A stretch of 64,000 nt of DNA from DUML01 sp050949905 (GCA_050949905.1 JBMNGP010000037.1:1-64000); one strand, 5' to 3'; positions 42,509 through 51,731 are shown, numbered from the stretch's first letter. Numbers and translations are program-made. The notes: generated by a model not told the origin, from the sequence alone.

Positions 42509-45166
42509 ATGAAGAAATATGTTTACTTATTCAGGGAAGGCAGCTCAGCTATGCGTGACCTCCTGGGCGGCAAAGGAGCTAACCTGGCAGAGATGACCAA
42601 TATAGGGCTGAATGTTCCCCAAGGCTTTACGGTGACCACCGAAGCCTGCCGGGAGTATTATGCCAATGGGGGAAATTTTCCGGAAGGGCTTTGGGAACAG
42701 GTCTTAGCCGCAATTCAGGATGTGGAAAAAAAGAGCGGCAAAAAATTCGGGGATCCTGACAACCCCTTACTTGTTTCGGTACGCTCCGGGGCAAAGATTT
42801 CCATGCCCGGGATGATGGACACTATTCTTAACCTGGGTTTGAATGATAACACTACGGAAGGCTTAAGCAAAGCCACTGGTGATAAACGCTTTGCCTATGA
42901 CTGTTACCGTCGTTTTATTCAAATGTTTGGCGATGTGGTCTTAAATCTCGACAGCCACATATTTGAAAGCACTCTGGAGGCCATCAAGGAAGAACAAGGA
43001 GTTAAATTTGACTCGGAGCTTAGTGTTGAAAGCTTGCAGGACCTTGTGAAAAAATTCAAGAATATAGTCCTGGCCGCAACAGGTTCAGACTTCCCTGCTG
43101 ATCCATATGAACAGCTTAAGGAAGCCATCAACGCCGTATTTAAATCCTGGAACAATCAACGAGCCATTGTTTACCGTCGGGTTAATAATATACCGGATGA
43201 TATCGGCACCGCAGTCAATGTACAAGGCATGGTCTTTGGCAATATGGGGAAAGACTCCGGAACAGGGGTTGCTTTTACCCGCAACCCGTCTACCGGGGAA
43301 AAGGCCCTTTATGGAGAGTTCCTGATGAATGCTCAAGGCGAAGATGTGGTGGCCGGGATTCGTACTCCTCAGCCCATCACAAGCCTGGCGAGCGAAAACC
43401 CCGAGATTTATAAGGAGTTTTGCCAAATTGCTGCCGGCCTGGAACAGCATTATAAGGATATGCAGGATATTGAGTTTACTATCGAAAAAGGAAGGTTGTA
43501 CATCCTGCAGACTCGTAACGGTAAATGCACTATTGCCGCTGCTATAAAAATTGCTGTGGAATTATGTCAGGAAGGCCTGATAACTAAAGAGGAAGCAGTA
43601 CGCCGCATTGACCCTCATCAATTAGGCAGGCTTTTGCACCGCCGCATTGATGACCAAGCAAGCCTGGATGTAATTGCCACAGGTTTGCCGGCTTCACCGG
43701 GAGCAGCCTCCGGCAAAATAGTCTTTGATGCCGATGATGCGGAAAAATTAGGGCAAGCTGGGGAAAAAGTGATCTTAGTTCGCACGGAGACCACTCCGGA
43801 CGATATCCATGGAGTTCTCGCCGCCCAAGGAATACTCACCAGCAGAGGGGGTATGACCAGCCATGCCGCAGTGGTAGCCAGACATATGGGGAAAGCAGCG
43901 GTCTGCGGCTGCGAGGCTGTAAGAATAAATTATGCCGATAAGAAGATGGTCATAGGAGATACCGAATATCCTGAAGGGTCGGAAATCTCTATAGACGGCG
44001 GAACAGGCAGAGTAATGCGCGGTGCTGTTCCTATGAAGGATCCCGATTTAAGTACGGAATTTCAAACTATACTTCGGTGGGCTGATGAGCTAAGGACATT
44101 AAAGGTCATGGCTAATGCCGATAATCCGGTCGATGCCGCCAAAGCCAGGGAGTTTGGCGCCGAAGGGATAGGTTTATGCCGTACGGAACACATGTTTATG
44201 GATCCGGCCCGCCTGCCGATAGTTCAAAAAATGATTCTGGCCCAGAACCCGGAAGAAAGAGCAGAAGCCCTGGCCGAGCTCCTGCCCATGCAGGAAGAAG
44301 ACTTTTACGGTATCCTCAAAGCTATGCATGGCCTGCCGGTGACCATCAGGCTTCTTGACCCGCCTTTACATGAATTTCTTCCTGACGCCGAGGAACTGAT
44401 TGAAGCTATTTTAATTCTAAAATTAACAGCCGACCAGGAAGACAGAAAAGTCCAGGAAGAAATCTATACTAAGGAAACCTTATTGAAAAAAGTCAGGGCT
44501 CTGCATGAGCTGAACCCGATGCTCGGGCATCGGGGATGCCGCTTAGGCATTACTTACCCGGAAATCTATGCTATGCAGGCCAGAGCGATCTTCCAGGCCT
44601 CAGTTAGATTAATCCGGGAAGGCTATGAAGTCTATCCCCTGGTCAAAATCCCGTTGGTAATTCATGCCAAAGAACTGGAGATTTTGCGGCAACAAACAGT
44701 ACAAATAGCCGAGGAGGTTATGGCGGTTACGGGGGTAACTATTCCTTACCAGGTTGGAACAATGATTGAGATGCCCAGAGCCGCCCTTACGGCAGATGAG
44801 ATCGCGCCCTATTCCGATTTCTTTTCCTTTGGTACTAACGATCTAACGCAAACAGTATATGGCTTCTCCCGTGATGATGCCGAAGGCAAATTTCTGCCGG
44901 TTTATATCAATAATCAAATCCTTAAAGAAAATCCCTTTGCTGTTTTAGATAGAGAGGGAGTCGGTAAAATCATGAAGATTTGCGTGGAGTTAGGCCGCAA
45001 GACTAATCCGAAGATGAAGATCGGCATCTGCGGCGAGCATGGCGGAGAACCATCTTCCATTGAATTCTGTCAGGAAATAGATCTTAACTATGTCTCCTGC
45101 TCACCATTTAGAGTACCGGTAGCCCGGCTGGCCGCAGCCCAGGCAAAAATCAAACAGAGTAAGTAA
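42509..45166 (+). CDS. ppdK: Pyruvate, phosphate dikinase
   Basis: PPDK interconverts pyruvate + ATP + Pi and PEP + AMP + PPi. N-terminal ATP-grasp (LLGGKGANLAEM, VSVRSGAKISMPGMMDTILNLG), central phosphohistidine domain (GGMTSHAAVVARHMGK, near residue 455), PEP-binding barrel with GLCRTEHMF, RLLDPPLHEF, FSFGTNDLTQTVYGFSRDD, and the catalytic Cys in GICGEHGG. 885 residues is full length. Regulated by PpsR upstream through the residue next to the catalytic histidine (the T in TSHA). Confidence 0.97.
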   Translation: MKKYVYLFREGSSAMRDLLGGKGANLAEMTNIGLNVPQGFTVTTEACREYYANGGNFPEGLWEQVLAAIQDVEKKSGKKFGDPDNPLLVSVRSGAKISMPGMMDTILNLGLNDNTTEGLSKATGDKRFAYDCYRRFIQMFGDVVLNLDSHIFESTLEAIKEEQGVKFDSELSVESLQDLVKKFKNIVLAATGSDFPADPYEQLKEAINAVFKSWNNQRAIVYRRVNNIPDDIGTAVNVQGMVFGNMGKDSGTGVAFTRNPSTGEKALYGEFLMNAQGEDVVAGIRTPQPITSLASENPEIYKEFCQIAAGLEQHYKDMQDIEFTIEKGRLYILQTRNGKCTIAAAIKIAVELCQEGLITKEEAVRRIDPHQLGRLLHRRIDDQASLDVIATGLPASPGAASGKIVFDADDAEKLGQAGEKVILVRTETTPDDIHGVLAAQGILTSRGGMTSHAAVVARHMGKAAVCGCEAVRINYADKKMVIGDTEYPEGSEISIDGGTGRVMRGAVPMKDPDLSTEFQTILRWADELRTLKVMANADNPVDAAKAREFGAEGIGLCRTEHMFMDPARLPIVQKMILAQNPEERAEALAELLPMQEEDFYGILKAMHGLPVTIRLLDPPLHEFLPDAEELIEAILILKLTADQEDRKVQEEIYTKETLLKKVRALHELNPMLGHRGCRLGITYPEIYAMQARAIFQASVRLIREGYEVYPLVKIPLVIHAKELEILRQQTVQIAEEVMAVTGVTIPYQVGTMIEMPRAALTADEIAPYSDFFSFGTNDLTQTVYGFSRDDAEGKFLPVYINNQILKENPFAVLDREGVGKIMKICVELGRKTNPKMKIGICGEHGGEPSSIEFCQEIDLNYVSCSPFRVPVARLAAAQAKIKQSK

Positions 45167-45221
45167 AACGACCACGAACAAAACAAAAAGAATCTAATAG
45201 AATTTCTTAAAAATCAAATCG

Positions 45222-45321
45222 AGGGACTGTCGCAAACTGGCGTTAAATGCTCATCTCCGGTCATTCCTTCCTCAGCCTTATCCTGGAATCTTTATCAGGT
45301 GTTAGTTTTGCGACAGCCCCT
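45222..45321. repeat. 100-bp MITE-like element or terminator with 17-bp terminal inverted repeats
   Basis: AGGGACTGTCGCAAACT (45222-45238) and AGTTTTGCGACAGCCCCT (45304-45321) are inverted repeats of each other with few mismatches, enclosing about 65 bp of non-coding sequence. Ends of the form GGGACTGTCGCAAA are typical of several IS families, so this may be a non-autonomous derivative. Its transcript would form a hairpin ending in TTTTTCTT, and could terminate ppdK. Confidence 0.65.
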
Positions 45322-45562
45322 ATTTTTCTTAGATAGATCCAATCGCACATAGCATTAATGGCAGCATTTTATTAGACTAAAGTATTTTGAATGAAGGAAT
45401 TCGTTGTAAAGGTAATAGGTTTTAAGATAATTTATTTCAGATGATTTAGAAGGACATAGCAAGGGGTTTATGATAATATAAACTTCGAGGGACCTAGAAA
45501 AAATCATAACATTGCAATAAAGGCAAAACAGTATACTATAAGCTAATTGAAATATTAGAAAG

Positions 45563-46810
45563 GTGGTGAAACCTATTAAAGACGTTTCCCAAAAGCCCTG
45601 GTCATTTGCAGCTATAAAGGGAAAAAAAATTAAAACTTTCCTTGATAATAGTAGCGTTTTAGGTGAGTGTGCACGGATTAATATCCGAAGGATTTATTAT
45701 TTATCAATCATTGCCATCCCCTTGCGTATTATCAATATTTTTCTATTTGTTTTCAACAAATCTTATGACACACTGGTTTTGCAGACATGGAGTCAAGGGA
45801 TTATTGCATCCCATTCGCTATTGCTAATTCTTATGATCGTTTTTTTCTTAACAACTCATAAACTAAAAGACAGAATTGAACCAAATACAACCATGTTTAT
45901 ATTGCAATACATTGTTGTGGTCGTTATTATGGCGTCCGGTATTGCCATAGTTACCCTTGATCAATTGGTAACTACTAATATCACGCCATTTATATTAACG
46001 TGCATTATCAGCGGATCAGTATTTTTAATAAGACCGCTGGTTTCCTTTCTGATTTTTATAACTTCGTATGTGGCGTATTATTGTTTAATAGCGCTGACCA
46101 TAACCGACCCGCAGGTATTGCTTTCCAACAGAGTCAACGGAATTACCGCCATTGGACTCGGTTTCTTCCTCAGCATTATCCTGTGGCATTACAATTACAC
46201 CAATATAATCCAAAAAAGGCGCATCGAAATACAACAAAAACAATTAGAACAAATGGCATATTATGATCCGCTTACCGATTTGCCTAACAGGCGCTTATTG
46301 GAGAAACTGGTCAAACGAGAGTTTTCTTCAATGCAGCGTTACGGCCATGAAACGGTTCTAATTATTTTAGATGTCGATAACTTTAAAAACATCAATGATA
46401 CATACGGGCATCCGGCAGGTGACGATATCCTTAGGCAGCTGGCCGATCTGTTAAAAAACAACGTCAGAGACTCGGATACCGTTGCCAGGTTTGCCGGAGA
46501 AGAATTTATTATCCTTATGCCCAATGCTTCTGTGGAAGAAGGACATGCCTTTGCCGAAAGGCTAAGAGAATTGATCATGGGAAAAAGATTTACCGCCGGG
46601 CCGATTGCCTTACGGATTACAGCCAGCTTCGGCGTATCTTCAATGCGTGATATCAACAGCCAAAACTTTGAGGATTACTATTTCCTTGCAGATAAAGCAC
46701 TCTATTTGGCCAAACAAGGCGGTAAAAATAAGGTTAAAATAGCTTGTGGGAGGGCGGAGATGGCAGACTTGAGTAAAAAAGAGCCTCAAAGCAGTCCGAA
46801 TAATCCGTAA
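45563..46810 (+). CDS. Membrane diguanylate cyclase (GGDEF)
   Basis: A 415-residue protein with about six membrane helices (residues 45-215) and a C-terminal GGDEF domain. The active-site loop is AGEEF (RFAGEEFIIL) instead of GG(D/E)EF; the first Gly to Ala change is tolerated in some cyclases. DPLTDLPNRRLLEKL and LDVDNFKNINDTYGHPAGD are canonical. It would make c-di-GMP in response to a membrane signal. Start uncertain: GTG 45563 or the next GTG, both adjoining AAAGG. No EAL domain. Confidence 0.8.
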   Translation: MVKPIKDVSQKPWSFAAIKGKKIKTFLDNSSVLGECARINIRRIYYLSIIAIPLRIINIFLFVFNKSYDTLVLQTWSQGIIASHSLLLILMIVFFLTTHKLKDRIEPNTTMFILQYIVVVVIMASGIAIVTLDQLVTTNITPFILTCIISGSVFLIRPLVSFLIFITSYVAYYCLIALTITDPQVLLSNRVNGITAIGLGFFLSIILWHYNYTNIIQKRRIEIQQKQLEQMAYYDPLTDLPNRRLLEKLVKREFSSMQRYGHETVLIILDVDNFKNINDTYGHPAGDDILRQLADLLKNNVRDSDTVARFAGEEFIILMPNASVEEGHAFAERLRELIMGKRFTAGPIALRITASFGVSSMRDINSQNFEDYYFLADKALYLAKQGGKNKVKIACGRAEMADLSKKEPQSSPNNP

Positions 46811-46872
46811 ACAAATCACTTTCTGCACCGCCTGTTGGTGCTAGAGTGGGATAGAGTGTGGTGGGGACAGAG

Positions 46873-46903
46873 GTGGGACAGAGGGACGGTTCTTCTGTCC
46901 CAC
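46873..46903. repeat. GGGACAG-type palindromic repeat, copy B
   Basis: GTGGGACAGA pairs with TCTGTCCCAC around a GGGACGGTTCT core; a further partial unit (GTGGGGACAGAGG) precedes it at 46859. It is followed by TTATTTTTTT, so it can act as the terminator of the diguanylate cyclase gene. Nearly the same sequence as copy A. Confidence 0.8.
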
Positions 46904-46975
46904 TTATTTTTTTGGTATATGAGTGAACTTTTTGTGGTTTATAATAGTCTTACATATAGATAGGGGTGAGAGTGG

Positions 46976-47503
46976 TTGGAATTTAAGCTGCTGATTAAAA
47001 AGGCTCAAAAAGGCGACAACGAAGCTTTACTACAGTTAATAATGGCCCAACAGGCAGATTATTATAAATTAGCCTATCTATATATGAAGAATAAAGAGGA
47101 TGCCTTGGATGTACTCCAGGATATGATTATTATTTTGTACGGAAATATTTCCAAGCTGAAAAAAGGAGGATCCTTTTATAGCTGGAGTAAGACGATATTG
47201 GTTAATTGTTGTAAGAATAAATTACGCAACCAGAATAAAACCACTCCTCTCGATCAGGCGACCGAAGAAACTATTGATGGGGTGTATACTGAATCGGAGG
47301 ATAGGATTGTTCTGGAAAAACATCTATCCGGATTAAGCGACATCCACCAGGAGGTTATAAGGCTTAGGTATTTTCTGGATATGGAATATGAAGCAATATC
47401 CGAACTTCTTAAAATACCCCTTGGCACTGTTAAATCCAGATTAAATAATGGAATGAAACAGCTAAAGGAATCCTACGGAGGTGATATAGATGGCCAATCT
47501 TGA
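46976..47503 (+). CDS. ECF-type RNA polymerase sigma factor
   Basis: A 175-residue sigma factor. Region 2 spans about 10-85 (QADYYKLAYLYMKNKEDALDVLQDMIIILYGNI) and region 4 about 115-170 (SDIHQEVIRLRYFLDMEYEAISELLKIPLGTVKSRLNNGMKQL). TTG 46976 is the start after GGGGTGAG. The 14-bp overlap with the following membrane protein marks a sigma/anti-sigma pair. A TATAAT lies about 40 bp upstream, so the gene has a housekeeping promoter. Confidence 0.87.
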   Translation: MEFKLLIKKAQKGDNEALLQLIMAQQADYYKLAYLYMKNKEDALDVLQDMIIILYGNISKLKKGGSFYSWSKTILVNCCKNKLRNQNKTTPLDQATEETIDGVYTESEDRIVLEKHLSGLSDIHQEVIRLRYFLDMEYEAISELLKIPLGTVKSRLNNGMKQLKESYGGDIDGQS

Positions 47504-48814
47504 AAAAATTTTAGAACAAGAAAAGCAAAGGATGGATAATCTGGCTGTCCCCAATGAGATGGAAGATAGATTTAGAGCAACTCTTGCTAAAATTCCCCAG
47601 AGGGTTCCCCAGAAGAAAAGCAATTTCAAGTTAAAAGTGGCTGCTGCCATTTTAGTATTTTTCTTATTCAGCTATAATCTGGACACTTTTGCTTACTACG
47701 GCAAGCAATTGATAGGATTCGAAAATGTAATGACCGGAACTTTACAGGAATTAAATGAAATGGGGAAAGGCCAGCTCATTAACCAATCACATACCTTCCA
47801 AAACGGAGTTAAAATTACCCTGGATGGCATAATGCTGGATGATAATAATATGGTTGTATTTTATACTGTTCACTCTCCGGAAGGGAATGTAATGGATGTT
47901 GACTCGGATTTGCGGGTGAGTTTGACAGGCTATGGAGATAGGCTCTTTACCTTTGGGGGGCAGGGTCAAGCCAATGAGGATCTGACAGAGATGAAATGGG
48001 TGCTTTCAACGCATCAGATGCCGAGATTTTACGAAAGGACCTTTCATTTTAATGCAGGAGATGAAAGAGAATCCCGCAGAAAGCGCTACCATTTCATTTA
48101 AATTAAATAGGAACCAAGCCGTAGGGAAAAGCCTAAAGATTCCAATTAATAAAAAAATAGATTTGGATCAGCGCAGCATCAAATTACAATCTCTAACAGC
48201 TTCCCCGATTACAACAGTCTTAAAAGGCCAGATACAGGATACTATAGAACTCGGTTTAGACTATATTAATAAGAACAGATTCAGACCGGAGAAATTGGAG
48301 ATTGCCTTAATCGCTGATGGAAAGGAAATAGCTTGGCAGGGAGGCGGCATGACTACGGATCTGCGAGGGATCCATTTTGATATAACTTATGATGCGCTTC
48401 CCAAAGATACAAAGGAGCTGCAATTAAAGCTTATCTCCTTTGGAGGAGATCATGATACGGATGAGTCAGTTAAGTTGGAAAAAGGTGAAACTAACAAATT
48501 TGAGGTTTTGGGTCAGGAGATAGAGATTGAAAATGTCTATGAATCTGACGGCAGCACCTATATCACATTTACTACCGAAGAAAATGTGATATTGAGTAAG
48601 GTATATCTAAATATCGACGGAGAAAGAAAAAATCTCCAGGAAACCATTCCGGGAGAATCGGAAAAAGTCATAGCCGACGACGAGACCAACGGCCATAATC
48701 TATTACACCAGAACCATGAGGTTTGAGGGAACCGGAGAGGAATTAGAACTGAATATTGAAAAAATCAGATACTCCGAAAATTATGATATGATAATCTGGA
48801 CACACAGCGCGTAA
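47490..48814 (+). pseudogene. DUF4179-type anti-sigma/surface protein, broken by two frame shifts
   Basis: The product belongs with the sigma factor it overlaps. A cytoplasmic N-terminus (residues 1-50), one helix (KVAAAILVFFLFSYNLDTFAYYG) and an outside domain with FENVMTGTLQELNEMGKGQLINQS and KITLDGIMLDDNNMVVFYT are typical of DUF4179 proteins. The frame changes at the CCC 48073-48075 (into SAESATISFKLNRN) and again at TT 48703-48704 (into YTRTMRFEGTGEE). Each is cured by removing one base. The end (YDMIIWTHSA) runs into a repeat at 48786, so the true C-terminus is also doubtful. Confidence 0.78.
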
Positions 48815-48936
48815 GGCGATGCGAAAAACGATTTACAGGCAGCAACAATAATGCTTTCGCGAGATGATGTGACTCCCCGAACCGCTTGTTTTTTGGCACA
48901 AATATGATAATCTGGAAACACAGTGTGTAAGGAGAC
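48786..48936. repeat. Pair of 35-nt imperfect direct repeats
   Basis: Two copies beginning ATATGATAATCTGGA (48786-48820 and 48902-48936) are separated by 81 bp. Both contain the CACAG-GTAAGG core with a few changes. The second is followed by a small hairpin GAGACAG/CTGTCTC. The first copy supplies the last codons of the anti-sigma frame. Non-coding origin is likely. Confidence 0.7.
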
Positions 48937-48967
48937 AGTGATGCTGTCTCACCTGGATGGAACACAA

Positions 48968-48987
48968 GAACCGTTCCTCTGTCCCAC
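48968..48987. repeat. GGGACAG-type repeat, half copy C
   Basis: GAACCGTTCCTCTGTCCCAC is the right half of the element seen at 33965 and 46873; the left half is absent. It lies 26 bp before the thrE start. Confidence 0.65.
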
Positions 48988-49012
48988 TCTGGCCAATTTA
49001 GGGGGAACTTAA

Positions 49013-49790
49013 ATGAATTCAGCTATTGGAGAAGTCATGGAGGTTTGTCTCCTAGCCGGTAAAATCATGCTGCAAAGCGGAGCGGAGATTTATCGGATTG
49101 AAGATACGATGAATCGGGTTGCCCGTGCTTGTGCAATTCCTGAAGCACAGAGCTATGTGACCCCTACAGGAATTTTCTTAACCCTTCAGGGCTCGGAACA
49201 AAACCAGCAACAGACGAAGTTTTTACGAATCAATAACCGGCAAATCGATCTGAACAAAATTGTCGGTGTCAATGAGATCTCCCGCAAATTAAGCGAGCGT
49301 GAGATTACCCTTCAGCAGGCCCAAGGAGGCCCTTTTAACCATAGAAAAATCCAGCCCCCTTTATCCCCTTTGGCTGCAAATAATAGCAGCAGCTTTGACC
49401 AGTGGCTTCTTTAGCTTGGCCTTCGGCGGGACTGTGCTTGACTTCTTGCCCTCGGTGGCGGCTGGGGGGTTGGGATTTTTACTCTATACTATATCTACCC
49501 GGCGTATTGCTGTAAAATTCTTCTCCGAGATTTTTGCCGCCTTTACCATTGGCTTGATTGCTTACCTTTTTTACTATCTCGGCATTTATTATCTCAACCT
49601 AGATATTCATATCGACAAGGTCATCATTGGCTCGGTTATGCCTTTAGTTCCCGGCGTGCTCATCATGAATGGCATACGTGACCTGATGGCCGGAGACCTT
49701 GTTGCCGGACTTGCCCGGGGGACTGAGGCCTTTTTAACCGCCTTTGCCATTGGCAGCGGAGTGGCGGTGGCTTTAGCTGTGCTAATGTAG
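49013..49790 (+). pseudogene. Threonine/serine exporter ThrE family, N-terminal subunit, frameshifted
   Basis: The 255-codon protein (DUF1212/ThrE part 1) is in two frames. Frame 2 from ATG 49013 gives the cytoplasmic start (CLLAGKIMLQSGAEIYRIEDTM, then YVTPTGIFLTL). Frame 3 continues from AAG 49323 (KEALLTIEKSSPLYPLWLQ) through five membrane helices, including GSVMPLVPGVLIMNGIRDLMAGD. The break is at CCC 49320-49322. With one C removed the sequence joins as QQAKEALLTIEK. An amino-acid exporter pair with the next gene; probably functional if the break is an error. Confidence 0.82.
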
Positions 49791-49802
49791 GAGGAAAAGA
49801 TT

Positions 49803-50240
49803 ATGAGTTGGACCGCACTTTATGCCAGTTTTTTTGCTACTATGGGGTTTGGGGTGTTGTTTAATATTCCCCGTAAATGCCTGATCGCCAGCGGATTCGT
49901 AGGGATGCTGGGCTGGACTGTCTATGTAACCCTGTCCGTAAATATGAACATAAACCTTATCCCGGCCACTTTAGTAGCCGCCTTCAGCGTTGCTACCGCC
50001 AGTCAAATCTTGGCCAGGTATTACAAAATGCCGGTTACGGTCTTTAGTATCTCCGGAGTCATACCTTTAGTTCCCGGAGGAATGGCTTATGAGACTATCC
50101 GGCATTTTATCGAGAATGACTACACGGAAGGAGTGCGTTTAGGCACCATTACCCTTCTGATAGCAGGTTCCATTGCCTTTGGACTGATTTTCTCCGGTGT
50201 TATCACGGAAAGCTTCAATCGAAAGAAAAAGATGCCCTGA
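49803..50240 (+). CDS. Threonine/serine exporter family, C-terminal subunit (DUF3815)
   Basis: A 145-residue membrane protein with four helices, matching the second half of ThrE exporters (FGVLFNIPRKCLIASGFVGMLGW, ATASQILARYYKMPVTVFSISGVIPLVPG). In Firmicutes ThrE is commonly encoded as two adjacent genes, as here. Start ATG 49803, after AGGAGGAAA, 12 bp behind the first gene. Confidence 0.88.
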   Translation: MSWTALYASFFATMGFGVLFNIPRKCLIASGFVGMLGWTVYVTLSVNMNINLIPATLVAAFSVATASQILARYYKMPVTVFSISGVIPLVPGGMAYETIRHFIENDYTEGVRLGTITLLIAGSIAFGLIFSGVITESFNRKKKMP

Positions 50241-50410
50241 AAGTAATTGTCCCGTGGATAACCAAGATGTATTATGCAGTTGTCGTGGGAAATCGCGCCC
50301 ACTTTTTTAGAGAAAATTTCTTAGGGAGTTGCAAATTGTGAAGATGGCGTTATATTCTGAATAGAAATTTGATAGCCCTATAGTAATTTGGTTACAAGAA
50401 GTGTTCTATA

Positions 50411-50536
50411 ATGAAGGTTCTTTGGGGGTATACGGCAATGCTTTTGGTTGGATTAATCTTTGGTTTAATATTCGCTTGGTTTATTGTCAGCTTTTCGGTG
50501 GGGATTCCATTATTATTAAAGGTGTTTTTGAATTAA
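50411..50536 (+). CDS. Possible small membrane protein (41 aa)
   Basis: ATG 50411 opens a short frame with one strongly hydrophobic stretch (MLLVGLIFGLIFAWFIV). The upstream AAGAAG is weak, and a TATAGTAAT-like -10 is about 30 bp up. It may be a real micro-protein or a chance hydrophobic ORF in AT-rich DNA. Confidence 0.3.
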   Translation: MKVLWGYTAMLLVGLIFGLIFAWFIVSFSVGIPLLLKVFLN

Positions 50537-50674
50537 CCGGGAAGTAATTAGTAAGGCAGAATATTATACAATTTTTGCTCTTCTTGGGCTTATGAGGCAG
50601 TCGCGATTAAAAATAGAACCTAAAAGAAGAATCCTAACCTAAGTTACCAAATAATTGCTCAAGCTGGAGAGAAT

Positions 50675-51232
50675 TTATTTATAAACCGTTACCGACATGG
50701 TTTTGAAAACAACAAAGAGTTCAGACCCTTTCTCAATACCCATTTCATCGAAAGGATTTTTTAGTGATAAGTGCTCTAATGGGGATTCCTATATCGACAA
50801 CGACGATTACATTAGAGCCAACATTGATAATGTCGATTACATTTCCTTTATGAACATTTCTGGCACTGCTTACAAAGGTGCCCTTGCTTAAGATTATATT
50901 CTCCGGCCGGATAGCAACCTTAACCGGCCCTTCAAGTGTAGTATTAACATGAAATCTGGACTGTTCCAATACTTGGCATAGGTTTCATCGTTAGTTCTAA
51001 TTATGGTTGCCTCATAAGTATTGTCATAGCCTCTTGATTTCGAAAGATATATGTCAAATTGAGTACGGGATATGCGGAGATGCCTCCCGATTCGGTGAGC
51101 CTCAAGTTCTCCCCGTTTAATCATTTCATAGACAGTTCCTTTGGTGATCTTTAATTTTTGGGCAATCTCCTCTGGCGTAAATAAGATATCTTCATTCAAT
51201 TTACCCACCTGCTTTGGTATTTTATTGATCAC
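50675..51232 (-). pseudogene. HTH (excisionase-type) plus Mop/TOBE domain molybdate regulator, broken by two frame shifts
   Basis: Read on the minus strand: an N-terminal MerR/excisionase-type helix-turn-helix (FTPEEIAQKLKITKGTVYEMIKRGELEAHRIGRHLRISR), then a Mop/TOBE ligand-binding half (VKVAIRPENIILSK, then GNVIDIINVG and ELFVVFKTMSVTVYK). The first break, near 50970-50974, needs one base added. The second, near 50750-50753, needs one removed (it restores SFDEMGIEKGSELF). Mop domains bind molybdate, so it probably regulates the modABC genes beginning 500 bp away on the opposite strand. Confidence 0.75.
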
Positions 51233-51460
51233 AATTTTACCATAAACTACAAACTTTGAGCATTAGCCTAAGTTTACATGTTTTGGGGGCAATTGGACAA
51301 ATAAACTAATTATAAAAGAACTAACTAAAACGAAAAAACTAACTAAACCTAACTAAAACAAACAAAAAGTATTGAAACCTAACTAAAGATGATATACAAT
51401 AAACATACAGCAGGATATAAGCAATATTATTTGCTTATTGTGTCTGGTTTTTAAAAACTT

Positions 51461-51537
51461 CATACCTTCACTCCGAGCTGACGCAGCCTAAAGATTATTC
51501 TATGGCAGGTCAGCCAGGGCTTAGGCTCTCGGGTATG
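51461..51537 (+). promoter_or_regulatory. Candidate Moco-type riboswitch upstream of modA
   Basis: The block CTCCGAGCTGACGCAGCC, then GGCAGGTCAGCCAGGGC and GGCTCTCGGG, resembles the molybdenum/tungsten cofactor RNA (Moco) family as I remember it. CATACC (51461) and CCGAG (51473) pair with CTCGG and GGTATG at the right end. Inside, GCTGAC/GTCAGC and AGCCTAA/TTAGGCT are complementary but crossing, so only one can form unless there is a pseudoknot. A terminator follows at 51604. The family call needs a covariance search. Confidence 0.6.
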
Positions 51538-51603
51538 TTCAGAAATGGATATGCCTTCCGTTTGAAAAGGAGGTGGATTAGCAACCAGGTGGCGTTGCCC
51601 AAG

Positions 51604-51637
51604 AATCTCACTTCGTTTAGTGAGATTTTAATTTTTT
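51604..51637 (+). terminator. Intrinsic terminator in the modA leader
   Basis: AATCTCACT (51604-51612) pairs perfectly with AGTGAGATT (51619-51627), followed by TTAATTTTTT. It lies between the riboswitch candidate and modA, so it is the probable expression switch. Confidence 0.85.
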
Positions 51638-51731
51638 CTCAGTGAAAACCTGGTGGAACTGCGGATTTAACAAGAATAAAGGTGTGCAGATTTAAGTTGA
51701 CAGTAAATTAATAAGGGTAGGGAGGCTAAAA

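Noticed and set aside
50697..50891. A plus-strand ORF of 64 codons in the mod regulator region.
   Set aside because: It is antisense to the HTH-Mop gene and lacks a ribosome site; the minus-strand reading has clear domain similarity.
51570..51660. T-box-like words (GGTGGCGTTGCC, TGGTGGAACTGCGG) in the modA leader.
   Set aside because: They lack the AGGGTGGNACCGCG core, and the associated hairpin does not show a T-box antiterminator pairing. A riboswitch plus terminator explains the leader better.
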